From an uncultured Prevotellaceae bacterium (GTDB lineage: Bacteria > Bacteroidota > Bacteroidia > Bacteroidales > Bacteroidaceae): a stretch of 48,759 nucleotides of DNA. The stretch is from assembly GCA_902799455.1 (NCBI GenBank), contig CADCAX010000015.1, positions 1 through 48,759 on the forward strand, given 5' to 3'. The notes below the pieces were generated by a model. It did not search any database. It saw only the letters and a list, made by a program, of their open reading frames with translations, and was not told the DNA's origin. Below, piece by piece: positions 1 through 7,712 of this stretch (position 1 is the stretch's first letter; each line of letters starts with the position of its first letter). The position numbers and the translations under genes are program-made.

Positions 1-1563
1 CATCGGAGCACGCTCACGGTCAGCAATCTTCTGTACGTGTTCTATTGCTGATTCGTCGATGAGCAGTCCCATACGCTCCTGTGACTCGTTGGCAATAATT
101 TCTTTTGCGCTGAGTGTCTTGTCACCTATAGGCAGCTTGTCCATATGAATGAGACCACCGCAGTCCTCTACCAACTCCGACAGACAGTTTACGTGACCTG
201 CGCTACCATGATCGTGGATAGATACGATAGGATTCTGCTCCTCTTCGCCCAAGGCGCGGATAACGTTATAGGTACGTTTCTGCATCTCAGGATTTGCACG
301 CTGTACGGCATTCAGCTCGATGCCAGAAGAATAGCGTCCTGTCTCAACAGATGATACAGAGCCGCCACCAAGTCCGATGCGGTAGTTCTCACCACCCATT
401 ACGACAACCTTGTTGCCAGGCTGTGGCGTGCCCTTGATACAGTCGCGCTTGATGCCGTAACCGACACCGCCTGCAAGCATTATCACCTTGTCGTAAGCAT
501 ATTCCTCATCGTTCTCTTTATGCTCAAAAGTCAGCACAGAACCACAAATCAACGGCTGTCCGAACTTATTACCGAAGTCAGAAGCACCGTTTGATGCCTT
601 TATGAGAATCTGCTCAGGAGTCTGATACAGCCACTGGCGTTCAGGCATCTTCTGTTCCCATGCATTGTTGGTACCCTTCTTACGTGGATAAGAGGTCATA
701 TAGACAGCAGTTCCTGCGATAGGCCATGAACCGACGCCACCACCCATACGGTCGCGAATCTCACCACCCGTACCTGTTGCAGCACCATTGAAAGGCTCTA
801 CTGTAGTAGGGAAGTTGTGTGTCTCAGCCTTCAGGGAGATGACACTCTCCACCTTCTTGATGTTGTAGAAGTCAGGTGCCGAATGGTCGGCAGGAGAGAA
901 CTGCTCTATTTCCGGACCCTGGCTGAAGGCTACATTATCCTTATATGCAGACAGTATCTTGTTTGGATTCTCTTGTGTTGTCTTCTTAATCATCTGGAAC
1001 AGAGAAGACTCCATTTCCTTACCATCAATGATGAATGTGCCACCGAATATCTTATGACGGCAGTGCTCAGAGTTTATCTGTGCAAAGCCGAAGAGCTCAG
1101 AGTCTGTCAGCGGACGGCCCAGCTGCTTCGCTACATCATAGAGGTATGCTATCTCTTCTTTCGACAGGGCGAGTCCCTCCTTGTCGTTATGCTCCTCAAT
1201 GTTCTCGATATACTTTATGTCTTCAGGCTTGATGTCAATAGTAAAGATGCTCTGGTCAAGACCATCATACATACGCTGCAACATCTCGTCATGCTCGGCA
1301 TCCATCGAATCTACAGGAAAATACTCCTCGATACGTGTGATGCCTTTCAGTGACATGTTTTGTGTTATTTCAACAGCATTTGTTGACCAAGGGGTAATCA
1401 TCTCGCGTCGTGGACCTACGAAGAAGCCCTTCACTGTGTCGCCCTCTATCAGTGTGGCATTGTCATACAGCCAACATAGTTTTTCCACCTCCAGAGCAGA
1501 TGGCTGATGGTCTATCTCTGTGGCGATTAAGTTCTCAGATGGAGTCTTGAAAAAGAGAATCAT
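1..1563 (-). CDS. purL: Phosphoribosylformylglycinamidine synthase, single-chain form (partial, C-terminus outside window)
   Basis: This enzyme makes formylglycinamidine ribonucleotide from FGAR, glutamine and ATP in the cytoplasm, the fourth step of purine synthesis. The 521 visible codons are the N-terminal part; the single-chain family runs to roughly 1,240-1,300 residues, so the glutaminase domain lies beyond base 1. Visible family motifs are NSEHCRH (164-170), KAETHNFPT (245-253) and GAATGTGGEIRD (260-271) of the synthetase domain. The start MILFFKTPSEN is the ATG at 1561-1563, directly abutting a 7-nt repeat array. A promoter-like TAACTTTG at 1640-1647 would give a leader of about 70 nt. 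No purine riboswitch was recognised in that leader. Identity is secure from the motifs. Confidence 0.97.
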   Translation of the reverse strand, partial: MILFFKTPSENLIATEIDHQPSALEVEKLCWLYDNATLIEGDTVKGFFVGPRREMITPWSTNAVEITQNMSLKGITRIEEYFPVDSMDAEHDEMLQRMYDGLDQSIFTIDIKPEDIKYIENIEEHNDKEGLALSKEEIAYLYDVAKQLGRPLTDSELFGFAQINSEHCRHKIFGGTFIIDGKEMESSLFQMIKKTTQENPNKILSAYKDNVAFSQGPEIEQFSPADHSAPDFYNIKKVESVISLKAETHNFPTTVEPFNGAATGTGGEIRDRMGGGVGSWPIAGTAVYMTSYPRKKGTNNAWEQKMPERQWLYQTPEQILIKASNGASDFGNKFGQPLICGSVLTFEHKENDEEYAYDKVIMLAGGVGYGIKRDCIKGTPQPGNKVVVMGGENYRIGLGGGSVSSVETGRYSSGIELNAVQRANPEMQKRTYNVIRALGEEEQNPIVSIHDHGSAGHVNCLSELVEDCGGLIHMDKLPIGDKTLSAKEIIANESQERMGLLIDESAIEHVQKIADRERAPM

Positions 1564-1630
1564 ATTAATATTGAATATTGAAAATTGAACATTGAAAATT
1601 AAGCCTTTGACTTTTGACCTTAGACTTTTA
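1561..1630. repeat. Heptanucleotide array, purL leader (10 units, word switch)
   Basis: Ten consecutive 7-nt units start at the purL start codon. The first six are variants of ATATTGA (CATATTA, ATATTGA, ATATTGA, AAATTGA, ACATTGA, AAATTAA). The next four are variants of ACTTTTG (GCCTTTG, ACTTTTG, ACCTTAG, ACTTTTA). The phase is unbroken across the change of word. On either reading it lies in the purL 5' leader. Confidence 0.85.
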
Positions 1631-1639
1631 TTTTGCCTG

Positions 1640-1647
1640 CAAAGTTA
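1640..1647 (-). promoter_or_regulatory. Candidate purL promoter (-7 element)
   Basis: The minus strand reads TAACTTTG followed by CA, matching the Bacteroidetes -7 consensus TAnnTTTG. No clear TTG is present 19-21 nt upstream, so the -33 element is weak. Confidence 0.5.
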
Positions 1648-1695
1648 TAAAAAAAAATCGAAACATCAGTAATATATAGAAAGATTTTTTTCTTG

Positions 1696-2004
1696 TTACC
1701 CCAGGCAGTCCATCAGATACACTATCACGCAGCAGATGATGGCAACAGGAAACAGTCCCAATCCGACCCATGCAGCAATGATACCGATGAGCAGCGATAC
1801 GATGCCCGAAACAGGTGTCAGCGTTGTCTGTATCATGTCAGGAAATGTCATCACTGCCAGTGTGACGTAAGGAACATAATACAGGAAACTCCTCAGGAAG
1901 GTATTCTTTATCTCCCCCTTGATAAGCGCTATCGGCACCACTCTGATGAGGTTTGTGGCGATGATGGCCAGCAGTATGTATATCACTATTTCATGCTTCT
2001 CCAT
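1696..2004 (-). CDS. azlD: AzlD-family branched-chain amino acid exporter subunit
   Basis: Small 102-residue inner-membrane protein with three or four hydrophobic helices. It is the partner of AzlC in a two-component branched-chain amino acid exporter. Characteristic features are the early polar TNLIRVVPIALIKGE segment and the FLYYVPYVTLAVMTFP segment. The length is typical of the family. Its start overlaps the end of azlC by 14 nt, which indicates translational coupling and a stoichiometric complex. It is the last gene before purL on this strand; no clear hairpin with a T-run was seen between the two. Confidence 0.9.
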   Translation of the reverse strand: MEKHEIVIYILLAIIATNLIRVVPIALIKGEIKNTFLRSFLYYVPYVTLAVMTFPDMIQTTLTPVSGIVSLLIGIIAAWVGLGLFPVAIICCVIVYLMDCLG

Positions 2005-2728
2005 CGCTCTTCAAGGGTAAGGGTTTCAGCCATGCGGCAACAGCCGAGATGACCACTGTCAGTATTATTGTTCTGGTACCACTGTTTATTTCGTTCAATA
2101 CAGGTGCGATTGCAAACACACCACTAATTACGAAACTCGCAATGATGGCATACATCACATCTCTGTCAGCTCGTGCCATAGGCATTATGATAGCCAGGAA
2201 CATACCATAGAGCGCCACACTCAGGGCAGATACTATCGATGTCGGCAACATACCACCCGCAATGATTCCTGCAGCACATCCTGAAGCCCAGAAGATGCCC
2301 GAGATGAGGGCAGCAGAATAGGTATATGCTGGTGGAGTATAGCCTTTATGATTTATGGAAATGCCGAATATCTCGTCAGTAATGCAACAAGCCATCATTA
2401 TGCGGTGAAACCACGACAGGGTAGGAGAGAGCTTTTGCGACAGGGCAGCACTCATCAGCATATAGCGCAGGTTCACCACCAGACACATAGCAATCAGCTC
2501 CACATAAGTGGCATTGACGGCCACCAGTGTATATACACCATATTCTCCTGCAGATGCGCGTGTGAAGAAACTGCTTATGAAACCAATCAAGGCAGTAAGC
2601 CCAGCCTTCTTCGCAATGATACCCAGCGAGAATGCCACAGCAAAGTATCCCATTGCAATGGGAATGCCGTCGCGGACACCAGAAAGAATATCATGCTTAC
2701 GGCTCGTCCTAATATGAAGTATGACCAT
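1991..2728 (-). CDS. azlC: AzlC-family branched-chain amino acid permease
   Basis: Inner-membrane protein of 245 residues with about seven to eight helices, the large subunit of the AzlCD exporter. The family signature is visible near the N-terminus as SGVRDGIPIAMGYFAVAFS, followed by NLRYMLMSAALS and the CCITDEIFG segment. The first about 12 residues (MVILHIRTSRKH) are not well conserved in the family, but no better start lies just downstream. It overlaps azlD by 14 nt. The substrate is inferred from the family; other hydrophobic amino acids are possible. Confidence 0.9.
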   Translation of the reverse strand: MVILHIRTSRKHDILSGVRDGIPIAMGYFAVAFSLGIIAKKAGLTALIGFISSFFTRASAGEYGVYTLVAVNATYVELIAMCLVVNLRYMLMSAALSQKLSPTLSWFHRIMMACCITDEIFGISINHKGYTPPAYTYSAALISGIFWASGCAAGIIAGGMLPTSIVSALSVALYGMFLAIIMPMARADRDVMYAIIASFVISGVFAIAPVLNEINSGTRTIILTVVISAVAAWLKPLPLKSDGEA

Positions 2729-2792
2729 ACATGTTAATAAGTTGTTCAGGAGTTATATATGAGTCGTATCGGATGATAAGTGACAAGGGGAT

Positions 2793-3401
2793 TCAATATC
2801 CCAACTCTTCGCCTACGAGGATGACGATGTGGCGGCCTTTGTTGCGGGAGTTGCGGAGGAAGTGGACATAGCTGCAGATGCTCTCGGGGGAGTTACAGTT
2901 GTGGCATTTGCCGTCTATCTTGCAGGGTGTCTTGATGTCAAATCTCTCGGCGTTGACGGGGGCTGCTATGTTCCTTGCTCTTTCGAGGGCGGCTTCTATG
3001 GTGGGAGCAATCTTGTTGATACCAATGATGAAGATGACCTTCTTTGGTCCCCATGTGATGGCTGCCACCCTGTTGCCATTGCCGTCGATGTTTACTATGA
3101 CACCATCCTCGGAGATGGCATTGGCGCTCGTCAGAAAAACATCAGCGCTGAAGGCCTGCAGGTATATCTGCTGCTTCTCCTCTGGTGTGGGGACGCTGTC
3201 TCTGTCGAGGACATTGAGGGTGCCTCGTGACTTGAGTAAGTCGGGTAGTCCGAGTTCGCGCACTGTTGCCGAGCCGCCCCATGTGACGGTATCGCCATCG
3301 TTGATGAGTGATGATACTTTTTCTACTGCTTCCGCAGCAGTGGGGCAATAGAAAGCCTCGATGTTACGACGCTTGAGGTTTTTTATTAATTCATAATTCA
3401 T
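2793..3401 (-). CDS. LUD-domain protein (LutC/YkgG-like)
   Basis: A 202-residue protein of the LUD (DUF162) family, found in lactate-utilisation complexes and in stand-alone proteins of unknown substrate. Typical features are WGGSATVRELG (41-51), the SADVFLTSANAISEDG segment and GPKKVIFIIGINKI. A C-terminal Cys cluster (Cys160, 166, 169, 176) could bind a metal or Fe-S centre. No lutA or lutB homologue is adjacent, so a lactate role is not supported here. The first residues MNYELI are encoded by a 7-nt repeat array that also contains the upstream GH43 stop codon. The exact start is therefore uncertain by a few codons. Confidence 0.85.
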   Translation of the reverse strand: MNYELIKNLKRRNIEAFYCPTAAEAVEKVSSLINDGDTVTWGGSATVRELGLPDLLKSRGTLNVLDRDSVPTPEEKQQIYLQAFSADVFLTSANAISEDGVIVNIDGNGNRVAAITWGPKKVIFIIGINKIAPTIEAALERARNIAAPVNAERFDIKTPCKIDGKCHNCNSPESICSYVHFLRNSRNKGRHIVILVGEELGY

Positions 3402-3415
3402 AATTGATAATTATT
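3388..3415. repeat. Heptanucleotide array at the GH43/LUD junction (4 units)
   Basis: Four phased units: AATTCAT, AATTCAT, AATTGAT, AATTATT. They contain both the LUD start codon (3399-3401) and the GH43 stop codon (3411-3413). Confidence 0.8.
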
Positions 3416-4802
3416 TTATCTCCCACCAGTCGAAGTTGAAGAGCTTCGGTCCTTTTCTGCCTCTGAAGACGAGATAGAGGTCTGAGTTCTGAGCGAGGGT
3501 GCTCTGGTTGATGCCTGAGAGGTTTGCAGACATCGTCATCCAGTTGTTCCAGCCACCTGTTCCTGTTACCTGCAGGGTGCCCAGGAGAGTGCCATTGATG
3601 CTGTCGGTACGCAGTTCTATCTCACCACCTCTCAAACCGCTTGCCACACGTGCTGTAAAGGTGCGAGGAATGCGATTGTTCCAGTTTACGTTCTGCAGCT
3701 TTATGTAGTCGCCATTATGGATGTCAGAAACATATACCTGCAGTTTCTTGCCCTCCTCATACTGCTCTGTCTTGATGCCCTTTGAGTATGCCATTGTCTC
3801 AGCTTCCACCTTTCTGTAAGGATTAAAGGCATCGATAGGTTTCACACCTTCGTCAGTAGGCAGGATGGTAGGGAACGAGCCATCAGGATTATATGTAAAC
3901 TCCTCTACGGCAACACTTCTTCCAAAGCCACCACCACCAGGCAGTTTTCCTGTGTGATAGAAGAAGTATGAATGGCCCTTGAAGTCTGCCACACCACAAT
4001 GGTTTGTGAATGACTTGGTGTCAGAGAGAGGCATAATGACTCCAGCATATGTCCAAGGTCCTGCAGGTGATGGTGCTGTGCTGTAAGAGATATGCTCAGG
4101 AACGCCACCTGCGGCATAGAGCAGTTGGTAGGTGCCATTGCGCTTTGTAAGCCAAGGGCCTTCAACGTATGAGTCCTTATACTTCTTGCTCTTGTCACGC
4201 TGATTCATTACAGGTGAGCCGAAAGCCTCTTCCGTCATATCGAGTTGTTTCACTTCGCCATCGAAACTTATCATGTCCTTATTGAGCTTTGCGTAATAAA
4301 CCCTTGGATTGCCCCACATAATCCAAGCCTGTCCGCCATCGTCAATCATAACTGTCGGGTCGATGTTGTCCCATGAACCGTTGTCGAAGAGAGGTTTGCC
4401 CAAAGCATCGCGGAATGGTCCTGTAGGAGAGTCACTGACAGCGACACCGATGGCCATACCTTTCTTGATGTTAGAATGGGCACAGATGTACCAGTAGAAC
4501 TTTCCGTTGCGCTCTATGGTCTGTGCAGCCCAGGCACGATCGTCAGCCCACGAGAAACTCTCAAGGGCTAGGGGAGAGCCGTGGTCCTGCCAGTTTACCA
4601 TATCGTCCGAAGAGTAGACACGCCATTCCTGCATCCAGAAAAAATCTGCATTATCTTCATCATGACCTGTATAAACATAAATGCGGTCACCATAAACAAA
4701 AGGTGCAGGGTCACTGGTATACCACGTTTGTACGAAAGGATTCTGTGAATGTGCTGACAATGTCATCAGCGACAGCAACAAGTAAAGGATAGTTTTTTTC
4801 AT
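3411..4802 (-). CDS. Exported glycoside hydrolase family 43 with CBM6
   Basis: A 463-residue exported enzyme, probably an arabinofuranosidase or beta-xylosidase acting on plant xylan or arabinan side chains. It has a signal peptide (MKKTILYLLLSLMTLSAHSQ) and a five-bladed GH43 domain. The three expected acids are visible: Asp31 in SDPAP, Asp148 in IDPTV and Glu214 in VEGPW. From about residue 335 there is a CBM6-type beta-sandwich, with the VEAE opening and the closing LFNFDWWEIK. It lies 7 nt downstream of the DUF4251-DUF3089 gene and 9 nt upstream of the LUD gene. No SusC/SusD pair is present. No type IX secretion C-terminal domain was recognised. The exact sugar specificity cannot be read from sequence. 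Confidence 0.92.
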   Translation of the reverse strand: MKKTILYLLLSLMTLSAHSQNPFVQTWYTSDPAPFVYGDRIYVYTGHDEDNADFFWMQEWRVYSSDDMVNWQDHGSPLALESFSWADDRAWAAQTIERNGKFYWYICAHSNIKKGMAIGVAVSDSPTGPFRDALGKPLFDNGSWDNIDPTVMIDDGGQAWIMWGNPRVYYAKLNKDMISFDGEVKQLDMTEEAFGSPVMNQRDKSKKYKDSYVEGPWLTKRNGTYQLLYAAGGVPEHISYSTAPSPAGPWTYAGVIMPLSDTKSFTNHCGVADFKGHSYFFYHTGKLPGGGGFGRSVAVEEFTYNPDGSFPTILPTDEGVKPIDAFNPYRKVEAETMAYSKGIKTEQYEEGKKLQVYVSDIHNGDYIKLQNVNWNNRIPRTFTARVASGLRGGEIELRTDSINGTLLGTLQVTGTGGWNNWMTMSANLSGINQSTLAQNSDLYLVFRGRKGPKLFNFDWWEIK

Positions 4803-4809
4803 TTTATTA

Positions 4810-6123
4810 TTATTGTTTTGTTATTAAACTTCTGACTCTCAGCTTGATGTTTTTTCTCAGGCAGTCGCTGTACAGCCAAGGTTCGCAGCTGTGAATGTCA
4901 CCAACATTGATGAATCCCAAGATGGGCTTGTATTCAGAGGCACTGTAGTTATTGAGGATAAGGACATTATGCTCTGGTGACATGGTTACTGTTATGGTGT
5001 CTTTTATGATGGCCGGAGTGGCATCGGTACGCCAGTTGACAGGATTGATACACATGATGCTTGAACTGATGATTGGCTGGATGTATTTCACATCCTTAAC
5101 AGAATTATAGCATATTGTGACGCCCACATCAGCAGAGTCTTTTGCTGCTATAATGTGCCTGGTTTCTGTGGTGTCCTGAGCTGTTACCTTATACCCAAGA
5201 ACATAGGCAGCAGCAAGGTGTCTGTAGGTCTCGTCACTCATGTGTTTCAGCAACTCTACAACAGCCATTCCACCCTGGCTGAAACCTGCAACCACCAAGG
5301 GGCGGGAGTTGTCTCTGTGAGCCAGAAAATAGTCAAAAGCCCTCTTGACATCACCCATAGAAAGGATAGCGCGACGATGTATGGTGTCCTCATTGAGAGT
5401 GGCCCAAGAATCAAGGGTTATGTGACGATAGTAAGGAGCATAGAAATTGTTTCCGTCAGCCATATATTCCGCCACTTTCTTCTGCTCTATAGCCATATGG
5501 TCACGATGTGTCTTATTCCACACATCAGCATAATGGCACTTCTGGCCGTCAGCAGTAGTCCAGTCAAACTCCCATGTGGAAACAACATAGAAGACATCGG
5601 CACCAGTGCCGGCAGTATCGTTCTTGGAGATATACCACATAGTATCATCACTGTAAACAGGAGCCTGCGGAATAACCTCAGACAGGGTATAGGCTACCTC
5701 TTCCCACTCACCACTGTATCTGCAGTTCTGACCATTGCTTGGCTGCATGAAGAGGTCGAATCTGGAGTTGTCATATATGGTAGCAGAGAATCTGTAATCT
5801 ACGATGTCATGATTAAGCTGGAACTCCATTATTGTGGCATCATTCTTCTTGCTACGTAGAGTCTTCACCTCTTTCAGGGGTTCCTTGAAATGTATTCCGT
5901 CATTGCTGAATGGTGTTACATGAACTTCTCCGATGTAAGGCAGATAGACATCTGCAGAGTCACCCTTTACAGTAAGATAGAAGTCGGATGTGACATTTCT
6001 CGAAGGGAATTTCATTGGCTGCATATAATCAATGGAAGCGCTGAAATCAGGATGTGCCGGCTGCTGGGCTTCTATGTTACAGATGCCGAGAGTGGAGAAA
6101 AGTATGAAAAGGAGTAGTCTCAT
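4810..6123 (-). CDS. Exported DUF4251-DUF3089 fusion protein (putative alpha/beta hydrolase)
   Basis: A 437-residue exported protein with a signal peptide ending near EAQQ. Residues about 35-140 match the Bacteroidetes DUF4251 pattern: SRNVTSDFYLTVKGDS, then LPYIGEVHVTPFSNDGIHF and the MQPSNGQNCRYSGE end. Residues about 155-430 resemble DUF3089, an alpha/beta-hydrolase-like family: YISKNDTAGTGADVFYVV, NFYAPYYRH, and a nucleophile elbow GFSQGG (280-285, Ser282). A late His occurs in VGDIHSCEPW. The substrate is unknown; an esterase acting on polysaccharide side groups would suit the downstream GH43 gene, but this is inference. The two domains are in one uninterrupted frame. Both calls are from recalled family patterns. 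Confidence 0.7.
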   Translation of the reverse strand: MRLLLFILFSTLGICNIEAQQPAHPDFSASIDYMQPMKFPSRNVTSDFYLTVKGDSADVYLPYIGEVHVTPFSNDGIHFKEPLKEVKTLRSKKNDATIMEFQLNHDIVDYRFSATIYDNSRFDLFMQPSNGQNCRYSGEWEEVAYTLSEVIPQAPVYSDDTMWYISKNDTAGTGADVFYVVSTWEFDWTTADGQKCHYADVWNKTHRDHMAIEQKKVAEYMADGNNFYAPYYRHITLDSWATLNEDTIHRRAILSMGDVKRAFDYFLAHRDNSRPLVVAGFSQGGMAVVELLKHMSDETYRHLAAAYVLGYKVTAQDTTETRHIIAAKDSADVGVTICYNSVKDVKYIQPIISSSIMCINPVNWRTDATPAIIKDTITVTMSPEHNVLILNNYSASEYKPILGFINVGDIHSCEPWLYSDCLRKNIKLRVRSLITKQ

Positions 6124-6157
6124 AGTTGGAGAAATATAATAGAGTAAATAACGTACA

Positions 6158-6197
6158 AATGGCTAAGTCCTAATAGTTAATTAAGAACTTAGCCATT
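6158..6197 (-). terminator. Hairpin downstream of tRNA-Leu
   Basis: A perfect 11-bp inverted repeat (6158-6168 with 6187-6197, arm AATGGCTAAGT, 18-nt loop) begins about 10 nt after the tRNA 3' end on the minus strand. There is no T-run after it, so it may be a processing hairpin and not an intrinsic terminator. Confidence 0.45.
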
Positions 6198-6207
6198 GTA
6201 GTTTATG

Positions 6208-6289
6208 TGCCCAGAACGGGACTCGAACCCGTACACCGTGAAGTATTGGTGTTTGAGACCAACGCGTCTACCAATTCCGCCATCTGGGC
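6208..6289 (-). tRNA. tRNA-Leu (anticodon CAA)
   Basis: Read on the minus strand, the gene opens with GCCCAGA and closes with TCTGGGC plus discriminator A, a perfect 7-bp acceptor stem. The anticodon stem TTGGT/ACCAA encloses the loop CTCAAAC, giving anticodon CAA at 6253-6255, which reads UUG leucine codons. A long variable arm follows, as expected for a class II tRNA, and the T arm contains GGTTCGAGTCC. The CCA end is not encoded. Confidence 0.95.
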
Positions 6290-6300
6290 GATAACGGCTG

Positions 6301-6332
6301 CAAAGGTAATAAAAATATTATTCACCACCAAA
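6301..6332 (-). promoter_or_regulatory. tRNA-Leu promoter
   Basis: The minus strand has TTTG at 6329-6332, a 20-nt spacer and TACCTTTG at 6301-6308, a full Bacteroidetes-type promoter. The predicted transcription start lies a few bases before the tRNA 5' end at 6289. Confidence 0.8.
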
Positions 6333-6347
6333 TTTTCTTTTAACTTT

Positions 6348-7673
6348 TTACCAAAGAATTTCTTGCTCGGGTGCATTTTCACTGAAAATAGCCTTATCAG
6401 TCTTCTGTTCGGTAGGGTAGAAATGTACTGCAGAGTCGTTAAGTTTGGGATGAGTTGTCTTCAGCAGTCGGATTATCTCAGAGCCAGCCCATATCATAGG
6501 ACCATATCCGTGAGCCGCCATCTTGTGAACTGGACGATAGGCATAGAAAGCAGGGTCGAATCCCATTCCTGTGCCCACACATGTGCCCTCGACCTGTCCC
6601 TGTTCATTTACCTTTGTCTGACAGGCATTCCATGCTAACAACGCTTGTGGACCATATGTCTGTGCATCTATCCACCCTTCATTGATGGCGTGTGCAATGC
6701 AGTAGCAATAGATGGCAGTACAGGAAGTTTCAAGATAGGTGTCAGGCTTGTCAAGCAACTGATGCCAGAAACCTGTCTTATCCTGCAGTTGGCATAATCC
6801 TTCGATATGATTTCTCAGCAAAGAGAGAACTTCTTCATTCTTTCCGCAGGCATCAAGAACCTCACACATTGTCAGGATAGCCCATCCGTTAGCTCGTCCC
6901 CAGTGATATGCAGGATGTGTCGGCATACTCTCAACCCATCCATGACGGAACAATTTCTTTTCAGGTACCCACATCTTCTCCTTAAAGAGCTGTATCTGCC
7001 TTATGGCATCATCCTTATGACCTGCCCATGCTATGCAGGGAACTCCCATATACATATCATCGAGCCACACGGTATTGTAGCGAGGACGCAAGCGGGCAAA
7101 AGTGCCGTCTTTCAGACGATATTGCTTGTTGATGACAAAGTCGGTATATCTCTTTACCACATCTTCTGTCAGGGCTGTGCCAAAGCCTTTATCAGCTCTG
7201 CTCAGTCGCAGGTTGGCTGAAGCCATTGCTCCGCAATCATCAAGAGCTCCAGGATATAACACCATACGCATCTGAGCATCATAGGCAGGATTCTTTGCCA
7301 TTACGGATGCTTCTTTCTTGGCTTGTGCAGCAATAAGGTTAAGACGTTGCTTGGCAAACTGCAGATAGCGATTGTCACCAGTATTTGCAGCAGCACAGAT
7401 AACAGCAGAGTAGAGAACTCCTGCTTCGTAGGATGTCAGACGGAAACTACCCTGAGGCAATTTATTGTCAACAGCAGTAGCAGGCATTGCTGTCTCGAGG
7501 TATGTCAAGACACGATCAATGGTACTCTTTACATCTGTCTCAGACGGAATGCCATAAGGTGTGACATATTGTGGCTGCATCAGGTGCAGAGGTGTATTCT
7601 GGTCGTTTATCTCATCAGCAAAACAACTGATTCCTGCAATTATATTTAAGACTATAAAAAGAAAAAACTTCAT
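6348..7673 (-). CDS. Exported GH105 unsaturated glycuronyl hydrolase-like protein
   Basis: An exported (alpha/alpha)6-barrel enzyme of the GH88/GH105 group (YteR-like). Family members remove the unsaturated uronic acid left on rhamnogalacturonan or similar oligosaccharides by lyases. Visible motifs are VWLDDMYMGVPC, containing the candidate catalytic Asp, HPAYHWGRANGWAIL, and the late GTGMGFDPAFYAYRP. The start used is the ATG at 7671-7673, giving signal peptide MKFFLFIVLNIIAGISCFA and 441 residues. The longer reading from 7700 begins inside a 7-nt repeat array and is rejected. It is downstream of trxB with a gap of about 40 nt. No pectate lyase gene is adjacent. Confidence 0.9.
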   Translation of the reverse strand: MKFFLFIVLNIIAGISCFADEINDQNTPLHLMQPQYVTPYGIPSETDVKSTIDRVLTYLETAMPATAVDNKLPQGSFRLTSYEAGVLYSAVICAAANTGDNRYLQFAKQRLNLIAAQAKKEASVMAKNPAYDAQMRMVLYPGALDDCGAMASANLRLSRADKGFGTALTEDVVKRYTDFVINKQYRLKDGTFARLRPRYNTVWLDDMYMGVPCIAWAGHKDDAIRQIQLFKEKMWVPEKKLFRHGWVESMPTHPAYHWGRANGWAILTMCEVLDACGKNEEVLSLLRNHIEGLCQLQDKTGFWHQLLDKPDTYLETSCTAIYCYCIAHAINEGWIDAQTYGPQALLAWNACQTKVNEQGQVEGTCVGTGMGFDPAFYAYRPVHKMAAHGYGPMIWAGSEIIRLLKTTHPKLNDSAVHFYPTEQKTDKAIFSENAPEQEILW

Positions 7674-7688
7674 ATACAAAACTCTTAC

Positions 7689-7709
7689 ATCATCCATCAT
7701 CCTTCATCC
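7689..7709. repeat. Heptanucleotide array, trxB/GH105 junction (3 units)
   Basis: Three phased units ATCATCC, ATCATCC, TTCATCC, followed by a decayed fourth unit that leads into the trxB stop codon at 7713. Confidence 0.7.
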
Positions 7710-7712
7710 ATC

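Noticed and set aside
817..1353. 178-codon plus-strand open frame
   Set aside because: It lies opposite purL, whose minus-strand frame has clear catalytic motifs; it has no recognisable domain.
1564..1695. Possible purine riboswitch ahead of purL
   Set aside because: The leader is filled by 7-nt repeats and contains no recognisable conserved aptamer core.
6348..7700. GH105 start at 7700 (MMDD...)
   Set aside because: The extra residues are a translation of the ATCATCC array; the signal peptide begins at the ATG 7671-7673.
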